Source: Marinobacter halodurans
GTDB lineage: Bacteria > Pseudomonadota > Gammaproteobacteria > Pseudomonadales > Oleiphilaceae
Direction: 5' to 3'
Assembly: GCF_004327985.1 (NCBI RefSeq)
Contig: NZ_SJDL01000014.1
Span: forward strand, 40,117-104,116
DNA length: 64,000 nt
This document shows positions 37,593 to 47,539 of this stretch, piece after piece. Position numbers and translations under genes: made by a program. The notes beneath the pieces are model-generated. The model searched no databases and was not told the origin of the DNA. It saw only the letters and a program-made list of their open reading frames with translations. Position 1 is the stretch's first letter, and every line of letters starts with the position of its first letter.

Positions 37593-38093
37593 TCAACCCA
37601 GAATATCTTCCACGGTCTTGCCGCGCTTGGCTGCAACGTCTTCAGGCGACTTCATGGCCTGGAGACCCTTGATAGTGGAACGGACTACGTTGACCGGATT
37701 GGTCGAGCCGTAACACTTGGACAGGACGTTCTGAACACCTGCCACTTCCAGTACCGCACGCATCGCACCACCGGCGATGATACCGGTACCTTCTGAAGCC
37801 GGCTGCATGTACACCTTGGAACCACCGTGGGCCGCTTGGACCGGGTACTGGAGGGTGTTACCCTTCAGCGGTACATCAACCATGTTCTTACGTGCTGCTT
37901 CCATAGCTTTCTGGATAGCGACCGGCACTTCACGCGCCTTGCCACGACCGAAGCCAACACGACCTTTACCATCACCCACCACAGTCAGCGCAGTGAAGGC
38001 GAAAATACGACCGCCCTTCACGACCTTCGCGACGCGGTTGACCTGAACCAGCTTTTCCTGGAGCTCAGGCGCTTTCTGTTCGTTCACGCTCAT
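37593..38093 (-). CDS. rpsE: 30S ribosomal protein S5
   Basis: 166 residues from ATG 38093, which follows an AGGTGGAG Shine-Dalgarno; the earlier in-frame GTG lies inside that ribosome-binding site. Proofreading-related 30S protein with the S5 double-stranded RNA-binding part ([40 protein letters not shown]) and C-terminal [20 protein letters not shown]. Spc operon. Confidence 0.97.
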   Translation of the reverse strand: MSVNEQKAPELQEKLVQVNRVAKVVKGGRIFAFTALTVVGDGKGRVGFGRGKAREVPVAIQKAMEAARKNMVDVPLKGNTLQYPVQAAHGGSKVYMQPASEGTGIIAGGAMRAVLEVAGVQNVLSKCYGSTNPVNVVRSTIKGLQAMKSPEDVAAKRGKTVEDILG

Positions 38094-38105
38094 CTTCTCC
38101 ACCTC

Positions 38106-38453
38106 TTAGAATTGCAGGCCAGCTTCACGTGCCGCATCGGCCAAAGCCTGGATGCGACCATGATAGCGATAGCCGGAACGGTCGAATGCAACCTGCTCAA
38201 TACCGGCTGCCTTGGCACGCTCTGCAATGAGCTTGCCGACTTGCTTGGCAGCGTCAACGTTGCCGGTCGCACCCTGGCGCAATTCCTTGTCCAGTGTGGA
38301 GGCAGATGCCAGAACCTTACTACCATCAGCAGTCGTGACCTGGGCATACATGTGCCGCGGCGTACGATGTACGCAGAGACGGTTGGCGCCCAGTTCACGG
38401 ATCTTCATACGCACTTTACGTGCGCGACGCAATCTTTCGTTATTCGCGCTCAT
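38106..38453 (-). CDS. rplR: 50S ribosomal protein L18
   Basis: 115 residues (E. coli 117). 5S rRNA binder. Motifs are [20 protein letters not shown] and [20 protein letters not shown] at the C-terminus. Between rplF and rpsE in the spc operon. Confidence 0.97.
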   Translation of the reverse strand: MSANNERLRRARKVRMKIRELGANRLCVHRTPRHMYAQVTTADGSKVLASASTLDKELRQGATGNVDAAKQVGKLIAERAKAAGIEQVAFDRSGYRYHGRIQALADAAREAGLQF

Positions 38454-38462
38454 AGTCCCGCC

Positions 38463-38996
38463 TTATTTCTTCTTGGCCTCTTTACGTCTGACCAGCTCAT
38501 CCGCATAACGCACACCCTTACCTTTATAAGGCTCGGGCGGACGGTAGGCGCGGATTTCCGCTGCGACCTGACCAACCTGTTGCTTATCGATACCCCGAAT
38601 CACGACTTCCGTATTCGACGGTGTTTCAGCCGTGATACCTTCGGGCAGCTCGTACTCAACCGGGTGAGAGAAACCCAGAGTCAGATTGAGCTTTTTCCCT
38701 TGTGCCTGGGCACGATAACCCACGCCCACCAGCTGCAGCTTGCGCTCAAAGCCGGTGCTGACGCCAGTCACCATGTTGTTAACCAGTGCACGGGTAGTAC
38801 CGGCAAGGGCACGAGACTGTTTTGCGCCATCACGCGCGGCGAAGCGCAGAACGTTGTCTTCCTGCTTTACCTCAACCGCATCGTGAATGGTGAATTGAAG
38901 CGCTCCCTTGGAGCCCTTCACGTTGATATCCTGTCCGCTCAGCTTAACCTCAACACCGGAAGGCAGCACGACAGGATTATTGGCAACCCTGGACAT
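38463..38996 (-). CDS. rplF: 50S ribosomal protein L6
   Basis: 177 residues as in E. coli. Binds near the sarcin-ricin loop where elongation factors dock. Begins [20 protein letters not shown]; the C-terminal half has the L6 signature [20 protein letters not shown]. Spc operon, 9 bases after rpsH. Confidence 0.97.
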   Translation of the reverse strand: MSRVANNPVVLPSGVEVKLSGQDINVKGSKGALQFTIHDAVEVKQEDNVLRFAARDGAKQSRALAGTTRALVNNMVTGVSTGFERKLQLVGVGYRAQAQGKKLNLTLGFSHPVEYELPEGITAETPSNTEVVIRGIDKQQVGQVAAEIRAYRPPEPYKGKGVRYADELVRRKEAKKK

Positions 38997-39005
38997 GTGT
39001 AACTC

Positions 39006-39398
39006 CTAAAATACGGTGCAGATGACTTCGCCACCAACGCCGGCTTGACGCGCGGCGCGATCGGTCATAACGCCCTTGGACGTTGACACGATGGCGATTC
39101 CCAGACCACCGGCTACCTTCGGCAGTTCCCCAGCGCCTTTGTACTGGCGCAGACTCGGACGGCTGACCCGCTTGATCGACTCGATAACCGGCTTGCCCTC
39201 GAAATAACGGAGGGTGACGGTCAGCTCGGGCTTGGCGTCAGCTGAAACGGAGAAGTCGTCAACGTAACCTTCGTCCTTGAGGACCTGGGCTACGGAGACC
39301 TTCATCTTGGAAGACGGCATCGTCACATCAGCTTTGGATGCCATCTGTGCATTGCGGATGCGAGTGATCATATCCGCAAGCGTGTCTTGCATACTCAT
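39006..39398 (-). CDS. rpsH: 30S ribosomal protein S8
   Basis: 130 residues, the same length as E. coli S8, from ATG 39398 ([20 protein letters not shown]); 19 upstream in-frame codons are spurious. In E. coli S8 binds 16S rRNA and represses the spc operon at the rplE site. C-terminal [20 protein letters not shown] is conserved. Confidence 0.97.
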   Translation of the reverse strand: MSMQDTLADMITRIRNAQMASKADVTMPSSKMKVSVAQVLKDEGYVDDFSVSADAKPELTVTLRYFEGKPVIESIKRVSRPSLRQYKGAGELPKVAGGLGIAIVSTSKGVMTDRAARQAGVGGEVICTVF

Positions 39399-39476
39399 TG
39401 GTATGAGGCTCCTGATCTTTTCAGTTGTGCAGCGGCTTGCCGCACCGCTTACCAACAGGCACCGAAGTGCCTACCT

Positions 39477-39782
39477 TTACCAGCTCGACTTGGTCAGCCC
39501 CGGAACGTCACCACGCATACCGGCTTCACGCAGCTTGATGCGCGAGAGCTGGAATTTACGCAGAACGCCGTGCGGACGACCTGTGACCTGGCAGCGGTTA
39601 CGAAGACGTGCCGGGCTGGCATCACGCGGGAGCTTCTGCAGTTTCATCTGCGCATCCCAACGCTCTTCGTCGCTGATATTCGGGTTCTTGATAATCGCCT
39701 TGAGCTCGGCGCGCTTGGCTGCGAATTTCTCCACAGTCTTCTGGCGCTTCAGCTCGCGATTCTTCATCGATACCTTAGCCAT
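39477..39782 (-). CDS. rpsN: 30S ribosomal protein S14
   Basis: 101 residues: the long, zinc-free form, with a single Cys in [20 protein letters not shown] and no CxxC pairs. Head protein of the 30S subunit. Spc operon between rplE and rpsH. Confidence 0.97.
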   Translation of the reverse strand: MAKVSMKNRELKRQKTVEKFAAKRAELKAIIKNPNISDEERWDAQMKLQKLPRDASPARLRNRCQVTGRPHGVLRKFQLSRIKLREAGMRGDVPGLTKSSW

Positions 39783-39794
39783 TACGCTCGTTCC

Positions 39795-40334
39795 TTATTT
39801 CTTGAACGGAAAGCCGAAAGCTTTCAGCAGTTCACGGCCTTCTTCGTCGGTACCAGCAGAGGTGGTGATGGTGATATCCAACCCGCGAATCTTGTCGACC
39901 TTGTCGTACTCGATTTCCGGGAAGATGATCTGCTCACGCACACCCATGCTGTAGTTACCCCGACCGTCGAAAGACTTCGGGTTCAGGCCGCGGAAGTCGC
40001 GCACACGGGGAATCGCGATGTGAACCAGACGATCGAAGAAGTCCCACATGCGCTCACCGCGCAGCGTGACTTTACAACCAATCGGCCAGCCTTCGCGAAT
40101 CTTGAAACCCGCAACGGATTTACGCGCCTTGGTGACAACCGGCTTCTGACCAGACAGCTGTTCAAGATCTGCCAGCGCATTCTCGATCAGCTTCTTGTCG
40201 CCGACGGCTTCACCAACACCCATGTTCAGGGTGATCTTTTCAATACGCGGCACCTGCATCGGGTTCTTGTAGTCGAACTCCTTTTGCAGCGCGGGTACCA
40301 CGTCCTGTTTGTACATCTCTTTCATGTTAAGCAT
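39795..40334 (-). CDS. rplE: 50S ribosomal protein L5
   Basis: 179 residues from ATG 40334 (E. coli 179); a second ATG at 40325 is possible. 5S rRNA binder. Motifs are [40 protein letters not shown] and [20 protein letters not shown]. In E. coli this start region is the target of S8 repression. Confidence 0.96.
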   Translation of the reverse strand: MLNMKEMYKQDVVPALQKEFDYKNPMQVPRIEKITLNMGVGEAVGDKKLIENALADLEQLSGQKPVVTKARKSVAGFKIREGWPIGCKVTLRGERMWDFFDRLVHIAIPRVRDFRGLNPKSFDGRGNYSMGVREQIIFPEIEYDKVDKIRGLDITITTSAGTDEEGRELLKAFGFPFKK

Positions 40335-40349
40335 CGTAACCACCACCGC

Positions 40350-40670
40350 TTACTGGTTATCGACAGCTTCGTTCGTGGACTTAAAAATCCGCATTTTGGT
40401 GCCGTCTTCCTTGTTCTGGAAGCCGACGCGATCGGCTTTGCCGGTCTGCGGATTAAAAATAGCCACGTTGGAAGCCTGGATAGGTGCTTCTTTCTCGACG
40501 ATGCCACCCGGCGTGCCGAGCATCGGGTTGGGCTTGGTGTGCTTCTTGATCATGTTGATCCCGGAAACAATCACCTTTCCGTCGGCCTGGACCTTCAGGA
40601 CCTTGCCGCGCTTACCCTTATCTTTTCCCGTGGTGACGATGACTTCGTCATCTCGTTTGATCTTCTTCAT
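40350..40670 (-). CDS. rplX: 50S ribosomal protein L24
   Basis: 106 residues (E. coli 104). An early 50S assembly initiator with a KOW domain at the N-terminus: [20 protein letters not shown]. Also [20 protein letters not shown]. Spc operon after rplN. Confidence 0.97.
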   Translation of the reverse strand: MKKIKRDDEVIVTTGKDKGKRGKVLKVQADGKVIVSGINMIKKHTKPNPMLGTPGGIVEKEAPIQASNVAIFNPQTGKADRVGFQNKEDGTKMRIFKSTNEAVDNQ

Positions 40671-40686
40671 AACCGGCCTCTAGTCC

Positions 40687-41055
40687 TTACAGTACTTCGG
40701 GTGCCAGTGAAATAATCTTCATGAACTTTTCGCTACGCAGCTCACGGGTCACCGGTCCGAAGATCCGGGTGCCAATGGGCGCGTCCTGGTTGTTCAGAAG
40801 TACAGCCGCGTTACCGTCGAAGCGAATCAGCGAACCGTCCGGGCGACGAACGCCCTTGGCGGTACGCACTACGACAGCCTTGAGGACCTGGCCTTTGCGC
40901 ACTTTCCCGCGGGGGATGGCTTCCTTAACGGTCACCTTGATAATGTCTCCCACGCTGGCGTAACGCCGGTGTGAACCGCCCAGGACCTTGATGCACATCA
41001 CCTGACGGGCACCACTGTTGTCCGCGACCTCAAGCATTGTTTGAGTCTGAATCAT
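40687..41055 (-). CDS. rplN: 50S ribosomal protein L14
   Basis: 122 residues (E. coli 123). Forms inter-subunit bridges. It begins [20 protein letters not shown] and has [19 protein letters not shown]. First gene of the spc operon; the 58-base gap from rpsQ shows no strong promoter, so transcription may simply continue from the S10 operon. Confidence 0.97.
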   Translation of the reverse strand: MIQTQTMLEVADNSGARQVMCIKVLGGSHRRYASVGDIIKVTVKEAIPRGKVRKGQVLKAVVVRTAKGVRRPDGSLIRFDGNAAVLLNNQDAPIGTRIFGPVTRELRSEKFMKIISLAPEVL

Positions 41056-41113
41056 GGTTGTTCTCCAGCAGAAACCACTTTGCCGTTACGACAAGACTCA
41101 CCGTCCGGGCGAG

Positions 41114-41380
41114 TTACACCTTCGAAGCGCGTTCGACGACATCCACCAGAGACCAGCTCTTGGTCTTGGAGATCGGACGAGTTTCCTCGATCCGAACGGT
41201 ATCGCCGATGTTGCACTGGTTACTTTCGTCGTGAGCGTGAATCTTGGTTGAGCGCTTGATGTACTTACCGTACAGCGGGTGCTTTACCTGGCGCTCCACC
41301 AGAACCACGATGGACTTGTCCATCTTATTGCTCACGACCTTGCCGCTCAGGGTTCTGGCAGTTTTAGTAGCTTCAGTCAT
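41114..41380 (-). CDS. rpsQ: 30S ribosomal protein S17
   Basis: 88 residues (E. coli 84). OB-fold 16S rRNA binder. Motifs are [20 protein letters not shown] and [20 protein letters not shown]. Last gene of the S10 operon, one base after the rpmC stop. Confidence 0.97.
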   Translation of the reverse strand: MTEATKTARTLSGKVVSNKMDKSIVVLVERQVKHPLYGKYIKRSTKIHAHDESNQCNIGDTVRIEETRPISKTKSWSLVDVVERASKV

Positions 41381-41381
41381 G

Positions 41382-41573
41382 TCACTGTCCTGCCTTTTCG
41401 TTCAATACTGTTTTCACGCGAGCAACGTCGCGCTTAACCTTGCTGAGGAGGTGAGACTGATTCAGCTGACCTGTCGCCTTGCGCATGCGCAGGTTGAACT
41501 GCTCCTTCAGGAGGTCGATCAGCTCTTTGTTCAGCTCCTCGACTGATTTTTCGCGCAGCTCTGTTGCTTTCAT
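41382..41573 (-). CDS. rpmC: 50S ribosomal protein L29
   Basis: 63 residues as in E. coli ([20 protein letters not shown]). Docking site for trigger factor and SRP at the exit tunnel. The ATG at 41573 overlaps the rplP stop by one base (TGATG), giving coupling; a GTG one codon earlier is unlikely to be used. Confidence 0.96.
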   Translation of the reverse strand: MKATELREKSVEELNKELIDLLKEQFNLRMRKATGQLNQSHLLSKVKRDVARVKTVLNEKAGQ

Positions 41574-41986
41574 CACATCACCGTCCTCGTAACGAAGGTT
41601 GTCGAAACAGGCAGTTTGGCGGCGGCCAGGGTAAACGCTTCACGCGCTACGTCTTCAGCGACACCTTCCATTTCATACAGCATCTTGCCCGGCTGGATTT
41701 CAGCAACCCAGTACTCGACAGAACCCTTACCTTTACCCATCCGTACTTCCAGCGGCTTGCCGGTGATCGGCTTGTCCGGGAACACCCGGATCCAGATCTT
41801 ACCGCCCCGCTTGATGCGACGGGTCATTGTGCGTCGTGCCGCTTCAATCTGGCGCGCAGTTATACGGCCACGGCTCGTCGCTTTCAATCCGTACTCACCG
41901 AAGCTCACCTTGTTACCACGCTGAGCGAGACCGGTGTTACGGCCTTTCATTACCTTGCGAAATTTCGTACGTTTTGGCTGCAGCAT
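41573..41986 (-). CDS. rplP: 50S ribosomal protein L16
   Basis: 137 residues (E. coli 136). Near the A-site and peptidyl-transferase centre. Motifs are [20 protein letters not shown] and [21 protein letters not shown]10 operon between rpsC and rpmC. Confidence 0.97.
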   Translation of the reverse strand: MLQPKRTKFRKVMKGRNTGLAQRGNKVSFGEYGLKATSRGRITARQIEAARRTMTRRIKRGGKIWIRVFPDKPITGKPLEVRMGKGKGSVEYWVAEIQPGKMLYEMEGVAEDVAREAFTLAAAKLPVSTTFVTRTVM

Positions 41987-41998
41987 ACGAGTGCCCCT

Positions 41999-42682
41999 TT
42001 ACTTAGAACCTTTCTTGCGAGAGGCATCCTTCTCAGCACGGACTTGCTCCATGCCGCCAAGAATCTCGCCCTTGAAGATCCATACCTTGACGCCAATGAT
42101 GCCGTAGGTGGTCTGCGCTTCGTATGTTGCGTAGTCGATGTCTGCACGCAATGTGTGCAGAGGCACCCGACCTTCGCGATACCATTCGGAGCGCGCGATT
42201 TCCGCGCCACCCAGACGGCCGCCGACCTGGATCTTGATACCCTTTGCGCCCTGGCGCATGGCATTTTGAACCGCACGCTTCATGGCGCGACGGAACATTA
42301 CGCGACGCTCCAGCTGGCCGGCCACGTTCTGGGCAACCAGTTTGGCATCCAGATCCGGCTTACGGACCTCTTCGATGTTGATGTGCACAGGCACGCCCAT
42401 CATGTCGCTGACTTCGCGACGCAGACGGTCAACATCCTCACCCTTCTTACCGATAACAATACCGGGACGGGCAGTATGGATCGTGATGCGGGCGTTCTGA
42501 GCCGGGCGCTCGATCACAATCTTGCTGACAGACGCCTTCACCAGACGCTTTTCCAGGAATTCACGAACCTGAATATCGTTCAGCAGGTTTTTCGCGTATT
42601 CCCCTTTTTCGGCATACCAGACTGAGTTGTGCTCTTTAATCACACCCAGCCGAATACCGGTTGGATTTACTTTATGACCCAT
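41999..42682 (-). CDS. rpsC: 30S ribosomal protein S3
   Basis: 227 residues (E. coli 233). mRNA entry channel protein. It begins [20 protein letters not shown] and has the KH domain (about 40-110) with [20 protein letters not shown] and the C-terminal [21 protein letters not shown]10 operon. Confidence 0.97.
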   Translation of the reverse strand: MGHKVNPTGIRLGVIKEHNSVWYAEKGEYAKNLLNDIQVREFLEKRLVKASVSKIVIERPAQNARITIHTARPGIVIGKKGEDVDRLRREVSDMMGVPVHINIEEVRKPDLDAKLVAQNVAGQLERRVMFRRAMKRAVQNAMRQGAKGIKIQVGGRLGGAEIARSEWYREGRVPLHTLRADIDYATYEAQTTYGIIGVKVWIFKGEILGGMEQVRAEKDASRKKGSK

Positions 42683-42693
42683 CTGAGCATCTC

Positions 42694-43026
42694 CTACTTG
42701 TCGGCGACCTTGACGGTGATATGACAGGTGCGCTTGAAAATACGATCAGCGCGCCCCTTAGCTCGAGCCTTGATTCGCTTGAGCGTCGGGCCCTCGTCCA
42801 CCATGATGGTGGCTACCCGCAACTCGTCAACGTCCAGACCTTCGTTATGCTCAGCGTTGGCAATGGCAGATTCCAAGGCTTTCTTGATCACTACCGCCGC
42901 CTTTTTCGGGCTGAAAGTCAGAATGTTCAGGGCTTCCTCTACTGCCTTGCCGCGGACCTGATCTGCGACAAGACGCGCTTTCTGAGCAGAGAGGCGAGCG
43001 CCTTTGTACTTAGCCGCTACTTCCAT
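42694..43026 (-). CDS. rplV: 50S ribosomal protein L22
   Basis: 110 residues as in E. coli. Its beta-hairpin lines the exit tunnel. Motifs are [20 protein letters not shown] and [21 protein letters not shown]10 operon. Confidence 0.97.
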   Translation of the reverse strand: MEVAAKYKGARLSAQKARLVADQVRGKAVEEALNILTFSPKKAAVVIKKALESAIANAEHNEGLDVDELRVATIMVDEGPTLKRIKARAKGRADRIFKRTCHITVKVADK

Positions 43027-43042
43027 TTCTCTATACCCTCAA

Positions 43043-43318
43043 TCAGCGTTTAGCTTTCTTGTCGGCAGCATGACCGCGGTAAGTACGCGTAGCAGCGAAC
43101 TCACCCAGCTTGTGACCCACCATGTCTTCGGTAACATGGACCGGCACATGTTGCTTGCCGTTATGGATTGCAATGGTCAGGCCTACCATCTCCGGGAAAA
43201 CCGTCGACCGGCGCGACCAGGTCTTGATCGGCCGCTTGTCGTTGGCTTCCAGAGCTGCCTCAACCTTCTTCAACAGATGCAGGTCAATAAAAGGACCTTT
43301 CTTCAAAGAACGTGGCAC
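43043..43318 (-). CDS. rpsS: 30S ribosomal protein S19
   Basis: 91 residues (E. coli 92). Head protein near A-site tRNA. Begins [20 protein letters not shown], then [21 protein letters not shown]10 operon after rplB. Confidence 0.97.
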   Translation of the reverse strand: MPRSLKKGPFIDLHLLKKVEAALEANDKRPIKTWSRRSTVFPEMVGLTIAIHNGKQHVPVHVTEDMVGHKLGEFAATRTYRGHAADKKAKR

Positions 43319-43341
43319 AGCAAATACCTCTATGTAGTCGT

Positions 43342-44169
43342 TTACTTGGCTGAACGACGACGTACTATCATTCGGTCAGTACGCTTGTTCTTACGAGTCT
43401 TATGCCCTTTGGTCGGAACACCCCACGGAGTAACCGGGTGACGTCCGCCAGAGGTACGCCCTTCACCACCACCATGCGGGTGGTCAACTGGGTTCATAGC
43501 AACACCACGTACTGTTGGGCGTTTGCCGCGCCAACGTGATGCACCCGCTTTACCAAGCTGCTTGAGGGTGTGTTCGCTGTTGGACACTTCACCCAACGTT
43601 GCACGACACTCAACAAGCACCTTACGCATTTCACCTGAACGAAGACGCAGCGTTGCATACGCGCCTTCACGGGCAACCAGCTGTACGGATGCGCCCGCAC
43701 TGCGAGCCAGCTGAGCCCCCTTTCCAGGCTTGAGTTCGACGCAGTGGATGACGGAACCGACCGGAATATTCCGGAGCGGCAGCGTGCTACCCACCTTGAT
43801 TGGCGCGTCGATGCCAGAGCGCACTTCCTGCCCTACCGCAACACCCTTGGGAGCGATGATGTAACGACGCTCGCCATCGGCGTACTTCAGCAGCGCGATG
43901 TGCGCAGAGCGGTTCGGATCGTATTCCAGGCGTTCTACAACAGCCGGGATACCATCTTTGGTCCGCTTGAAATCAATCAGACGGTAATGGCGCTTGTGAC
44001 CACCACCAACGTGACGCGTAGTGATCCGACCGAAGTGGTTACGACCACCGGTGCGGTTCAGAGATTCTACCAACGGCTCGAAAGGCTTGCCTTTGTGCAG
44101 GTCAGGGTTGTAAGTCTTTACAACGTGACGGCGGCCAGGAGATGTTGGCTTGGTTTTGACGATCGGCAT
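43342..44169 (-). CDS. rplB: 50S ribosomal protein L2
   Basis: 275 residues (E. coli 273). Needed for subunit association and peptidyl transfer. Motifs are [20 protein letters not shown] and the C-terminal signature [20 protein letters not shown] near residue 222, with the important His. S10 operon. Confidence 0.98.
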   Translation of the reverse strand: MPIVKTKPTSPGRRHVVKTYNPDLHKGKPFEPLVESLNRTGGRNHFGRITTRHVGGGHKRHYRLIDFKRTKDGIPAVVERLEYDPNRSAHIALLKYADGERRYIIAPKGVAVGQEVRSGIDAPIKVGSTLPLRNIPVGSVIHCVELKPGKGAQLARSAGASVQLVAREGAYATLRLRSGEMRKVLVECRATLGEVSNSEHTLKQLGKAGASRWRGKRPTVRGVAMNPVDHPHGGGEGRTSGGRHPVTPWGVPTKGHKTRKNKRTDRMIVRRRSAK

Positions 44170-44186
44170 ATTACGACCCCTTTACC

Positions 44187-44480
44187 TTATTCCACATCCG
44201 CAAAGTCGATTTCCTGACCTTCCGCAAGACGTACGTAAGCTTTGCGAAGATCATCGCGCTTACCGAAGCCACGAACCGTGCGCTTCAACTTACCCTTGCG
44301 GTTCAGGATCTGAACACCTTCGACCTTGACGTTGAACAGTTGCTCAACAGCGCGTTTAACCTCCGGCTTCGTCGCGTCAGCGGCGACACGAAATACAACC
44401 TGGTTGCTTTCGGCGACCAAGGAGGCCTTCTCGGAAACATGCGGCCCCAACAGGACCTTGTAAATACGTTCCTGATTCAT
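44187..44480 (-). CDS. rplW: 50S ribosomal protein L23
   Basis: 97 residues (E. coli 100). Exit-tunnel docking protein for trigger factor and SRP. Motifs are [20 protein letters not shown] and [20 protein letters not shown]. Its start overlaps the rplD stop by 4 bases (ATGA). Confidence 0.97.
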   Translation of the reverse strand: MNQERIYKVLLGPHVSEKASLVAESNQVVFRVAADATKPEVKRAVEQLFNVKVEGVQILNRKGKLKRTVRGFGKRDDLRKAYVRLAEGQEIDFADVE

Positions 44481-45082
44481 CCCAGCATCTCCTCAATCTT
44501 CTTCAGAGCCGGCACGGTAACCACGACGTTTTCGTGTGCAACAAGGCTTACCGGATCCAGACCGGCGACATCGCGCACGTCAACGTGCGGAATGTTGCGT
44601 GAAGCCAGGTGCAGGTTCTGCTCTACGGTATCCGCCAGAATCAGGGCATTGGACACGCCCAGATCCTTCAGCTTCGCATTGAAAGCCTTGGTCTTGGGAG
44701 AGTCGACAACCACATCATCAACCACAACCAGACGCTCCTGACGCACCAGCTCGGAAAAGATCGAGCGCAGCGCAGCACGGTACATCTTGCGGTTAACTTT
44801 CTGGGAATGATCCTGGGGCTTCGCAGCGAACGTAACACCGCCACTACGCCAGATCGGGCTACGGATCGTGCCCGCACGGGCGCGACCGGTACCCTTCTGA
44901 CGCCAGGGCTTCTTACCGCCACCACTCACTTCGGAACGGGTCTTCTGGGCACGGGTGCCCTGACGACCGCCAGCCATATAAGCCGTAACGACCTGATGAA
45001 CCAGCGATTCATTGAATTCTTTCGCGAAAGTCGCGTCGGAGACAGAAACGCCTTCGCCGCTACCAGTAATTTTCAGTTCCAT
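44477..45082 (-). CDS. rplD: 50S ribosomal protein L4
   Basis: 201 residues as in E. coli. Constricts the exit tunnel; in E. coli it also represses its own S10 operon by binding the leader. Motifs are [40 protein letters not shown] and [13 protein letters not shown]. The short S10 leader here leaves little room for the E. coli-type control site. Confidence 0.97.
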   Translation of the reverse strand: MELKITGSGEGVSVSDATFAKEFNESLVHQVVTAYMAGGRQGTRAQKTRSEVSGGGKKPWRQKGTGRARAGTIRSPIWRSGGVTFAAKPQDHSQKVNRKMYRAALRSIFSELVRQERLVVVDDVVVDSPKTKAFNAKLKDLGVSNALILADTVEQNLHLASRNIPHVDVRDVAGLDPVSLVAHENVVVTVPALKKIEEMLG

Positions 45083-45093
45083 CGCATCGCTCC

Positions 45094-45732
45094 TCAGGCT
45101 TTAACTGCAGGCTTGATGACAACGTCGCCGCCAGTAGCGCCGGGAACGGCACCCTTAACGAGCAGCAGGTTGCGCTCAGCATCGACGCGGACCACTTCCA
45201 GGTTCTGAACGGTGACCCGCTCGTTACCCATCTGGCCAGCCATCTTCTTGCCCTTGAAAACTTTACCCGGAGACTGGTTCTGACCAATTGAACCAGGCGC
45301 CCGATGCGACAGGGAATTACCGTGAGTGGCATCCTGAGTGGCGAAATTCCAGCGCTTTACGGCACCGGCAAAGCCTTTACCCTTGGAAGTTGCTATCGCG
45401 TCAACGAACTGACCGGCTTCAAAGATAGTGGCAACAATCTCACCACCTGCCTGCAGGTCTTCGCCTTCACCATCTGACAGACGGAACTCCCAAATACCGC
45501 GACCGGCTTCAACGCCCGCCTTGGCAAAATGACCGGACTCACTCTTGGTTACACGGGAAGCGCGACGCTTGCCGACAGTCACCTGGACTGCACGGTAGCC
45601 ATCTGTCTCGAGTGTCTTGAGCTGGGTGATGCGGTTGGCTTCAACCTCGATCACCGTTACGGGCACTGCACGCCCGTCATCCGTAAAAATACGGGTCATA
45701 CCGGCCTTACGACCGACAACACCAATTGCCAT
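45094..45732 (-). CDS. rplC: 50S ribosomal protein L3
   Basis: 212 residues (E. coli 209). An early 50S assembly protein reaching the peptidyl-transferase centre. Motifs are [20 protein letters not shown] and [20 protein letters not shown], containing the glutamine that is methylated in E. coli. S10 operon, 76 bases after rpsJ. Confidence 0.97.
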   Translation of the reverse strand: MAIGVVGRKAGMTRIFTDDGRAVPVTVIEVEANRITQLKTLETDGYRAVQVTVGKRRASRVTKSESGHFAKAGVEAGRGIWEFRLSDGEGEDLQAGGEIVATIFEAGQFVDAIATSKGKGFAGAVKRWNFATQDATHGNSLSHRAPGSIGQNQSPGKVFKGKKMAGQMGNERVTVQNLEVVRVDAERNLLLVKGAVPGATGGDVVIKPAVKA

Positions 45733-45808
45733 GTTTCACCTCTTAAAGTGTACGGGGCTCTCACCCTCTATGGCCTTATGACAGTTACACAAACCAACGC
45801 GTTGCGCG

Positions 45809-46120
45809 TTAGCCGAGGCTGATCTGAACGTCTACACCTGCTGCCAGATCAAGCTTCATCAATGCATCGACTGTCTTCTCCGTCGGCTCAACGATGTCGA
45901 GCAAACGCTTATGCGTACGAATTTCATATTGATCGCGCGCGTCCTTATTGACGTGCGGAGAGATCAATACGGTGTACTTTTCCTTGCGCGTCGGCAGAGG
46001 AATCGGGCCACGCACCTGAGCACCGGTCCGCTTGGCGGTATCGACGATCTCCTGCGTGGACTGGTCGATCAGGCGATAATCAAACGCCTTCAACCGAATT
46101 CTGATTTTTTGGCTTTGCAT
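45809..46120 (-). CDS. rpsJ: 30S ribosomal protein S10
   Basis: 103 residues as in E. coli. 30S head protein and, as NusE, an antitermination partner of NusB and NusG. Motifs are [20 protein letters not shown] and [20 protein letters not shown]. First gene of the S10 operon, about 53 bases after the predicted start of transcription. Confidence 0.97.
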
Positions 46121-46179
46121 GTTGCACCAAACTCCACTCGTAGCAGCTACTGTTAGCCGACCTTAAAAAAAGGAGCCGC

Positions 46180-46208
46180 ATTGTATGCAGAACGCACAAC
46201 CCTGTCAA
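46180..46208 (-). promoter_or_regulatory. S10 operon promoter
   Basis: On the minus strand TTGACA (46208-46203), 17 bases, then TACAAT (46185-46180): a near-consensus sigma-70 promoter. Transcription should start near 46173. It sits between the tuf terminator and rpsJ, so the S10 operon is separately driven and not only by read-through from tuf. Confidence 0.9.
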
Positions 46209-46263
46209 GCAGGCGAGCGCCAACAAGTCCCTCTACGGCCGGACAATTACCTACCTTCATAGA

Positions 46264-46291
46264 AAAAGGGGCTGCACACGGCAGCCCCTTC
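46264..46291 (-). terminator. Terminator of the str operon (after tuf)
   Basis: On the minus strand GGGGCTGCC and the complementary GCAGCCCC arms enclose a short loop and are followed by TTTTTC. It lies 18 bases after the tuf stop. Confidence 0.92.
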
Positions 46292-46308
46292 TCCCAAAGA
46301 CCGATCGA

Positions 46309-47505
46309 TTACTCGATGATCTTGGCTACAACACCCGCACCAACGGTCCGGCCGCCTTCGCGAATCGCAAAGCGCAGACCTTCTTCCATGGCAATCGGGG
46401 CAATCAGAGTGGTAACCAGCTTGACGTTGTCGCCCGGCATGACCATCTCAACACCTTCCGGCAGTTCACACGCACCAGTCACGTCCGTGGTACGGAAGTA
46501 GAACTGCGGACGGTAACCCTTGAAGAACGGCGTATGACGACCACCCTCTTCCTTGCTCAGAACGTAAACTTCGGACTCGAACTTGGTGTGCGGGGTGATG
46601 GAACCCGGCACCGCCAGGACCTGACCACGCTCAACGTCGTCACGCTTGGTACCACGCAGCAGAACACCCACGTTCTCACCGGCACGACCTTCGTCCAGCA
46701 GCTTACGGAACATCTCAACACCGGTACAGGTGGTCTTGGTGGTGTCGCGGATACCCACGATTTCCACTTCGTCACCCACCTTGATCACGCCACGCTCTAC
46801 ACGACCGGTAACAACCGTACCACGACCGGAGATAGAGAAGACGTCCTCGATCGGCATCAGGAACGGCTGATCGATCGCACGCTCCGGCTCGGGGATGTAC
46901 TCGTCCAGGGCTTCTACCAGCTTCTTCACAGCGGTAGTACCCATCTCGTTGTCATCCTTGCCTTCCAGCGCCATCAGCGCAGAACCGGTGATGATCGGGG
47001 TATCGTCACCCGGGAAGTCGTACTGACTCAGCAGGTCACGCACTTCCATTTCAACCAGTTCCAGCAGCTCTTCGTCATCGACCATGTCCGCCTTGTTCAG
47101 GAACACGACGATGTACGGAACACCAACCTGACGGGACAGCAGGATGTGCTCGCGAGTCTGCGGCATCGGGCCGTCAGCCGCGGAACACACCAGGATCGCG
47201 CCGTCCATCTGGGCCGCACCCGTGATCATGTTCTTCACGTAGTCAGCGTGGCCCGGGCAGTCAACGTGGGCGTAGTGACGCGTCGGGGAATCGTACTCAA
47301 CGTGGGAGGTCGCAATGGTGATACCACGCGCCTTCTCTTCCGGTGCGTTATCGATCTGGTCGAAAGCACTCGCAGTACCGGTACCCCACACTTCGTGACA
47401 CACGCGCGTCAGCGCCGCGGTCAGCGTGGTCTTGCCATGGTCAACGTGGCCAATCGTGCCCACGTTCACGTGCGGTTTACTACGCTCAAATTTTTCTTTA
47501 GACAC
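46309..47505 (-). CDS. tuf: Elongation factor Tu (str operon copy)
   Basis: 398 residues. Delivers aminoacyl-tRNA to the ribosome with GTP. G1 [14 protein letters not shown], switch I region [13 protein letters not shown]3 [21 protein letters not shown], then beta-barrel domains 2 and 3 with [20 protein letters not shown] and the C-terminal [15 protein letters not shown]. Downstream of fusA by 34 bases and closed by a strong terminator. The protein is the same as that of the second copy at the right edge; the DNA differs only in the last three sense codons (GAG, ATC, ATC here against GAA, ATT, ATT there). Confidence 0.98.
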   Translation of the reverse strand: MSKEKFERSKPHVNVGTIGHVDHGKTTLTAALTRVCHEVWGTGTASAFDQIDNAPEEKARGITIATSHVEYDSPTRHYAHVDCPGHADYVKNMITGAAQMDGAILVCSAADGPMPQTREHILLSRQVGVPYIVVFLNKADMVDDEELLELVEMEVRDLLSQYDFPGDDTPIITGSALMALEGKDDNEMGTTAVKKLVEALDEYIPEPERAIDQPFLMPIEDVFSISGRGTVVTGRVERGVIKVGDEVEIVGIRDTTKTTCTGVEMFRKLLDEGRAGENVGVLLRGTKRDDVERGQVLAVPGSITPHTKFESEVYVLSKEEGGRHTPFFKGYRPQFYFRTTDVTGACELPEGVEMVMPGDNVKLVTTLIAPIAMEEGLRFAIREGGRTVGAGVVAKIIE

Positions 47506-47539
47506 GGTTACACCTCTTCCAGTTTCTTAAGTCCGGGTA

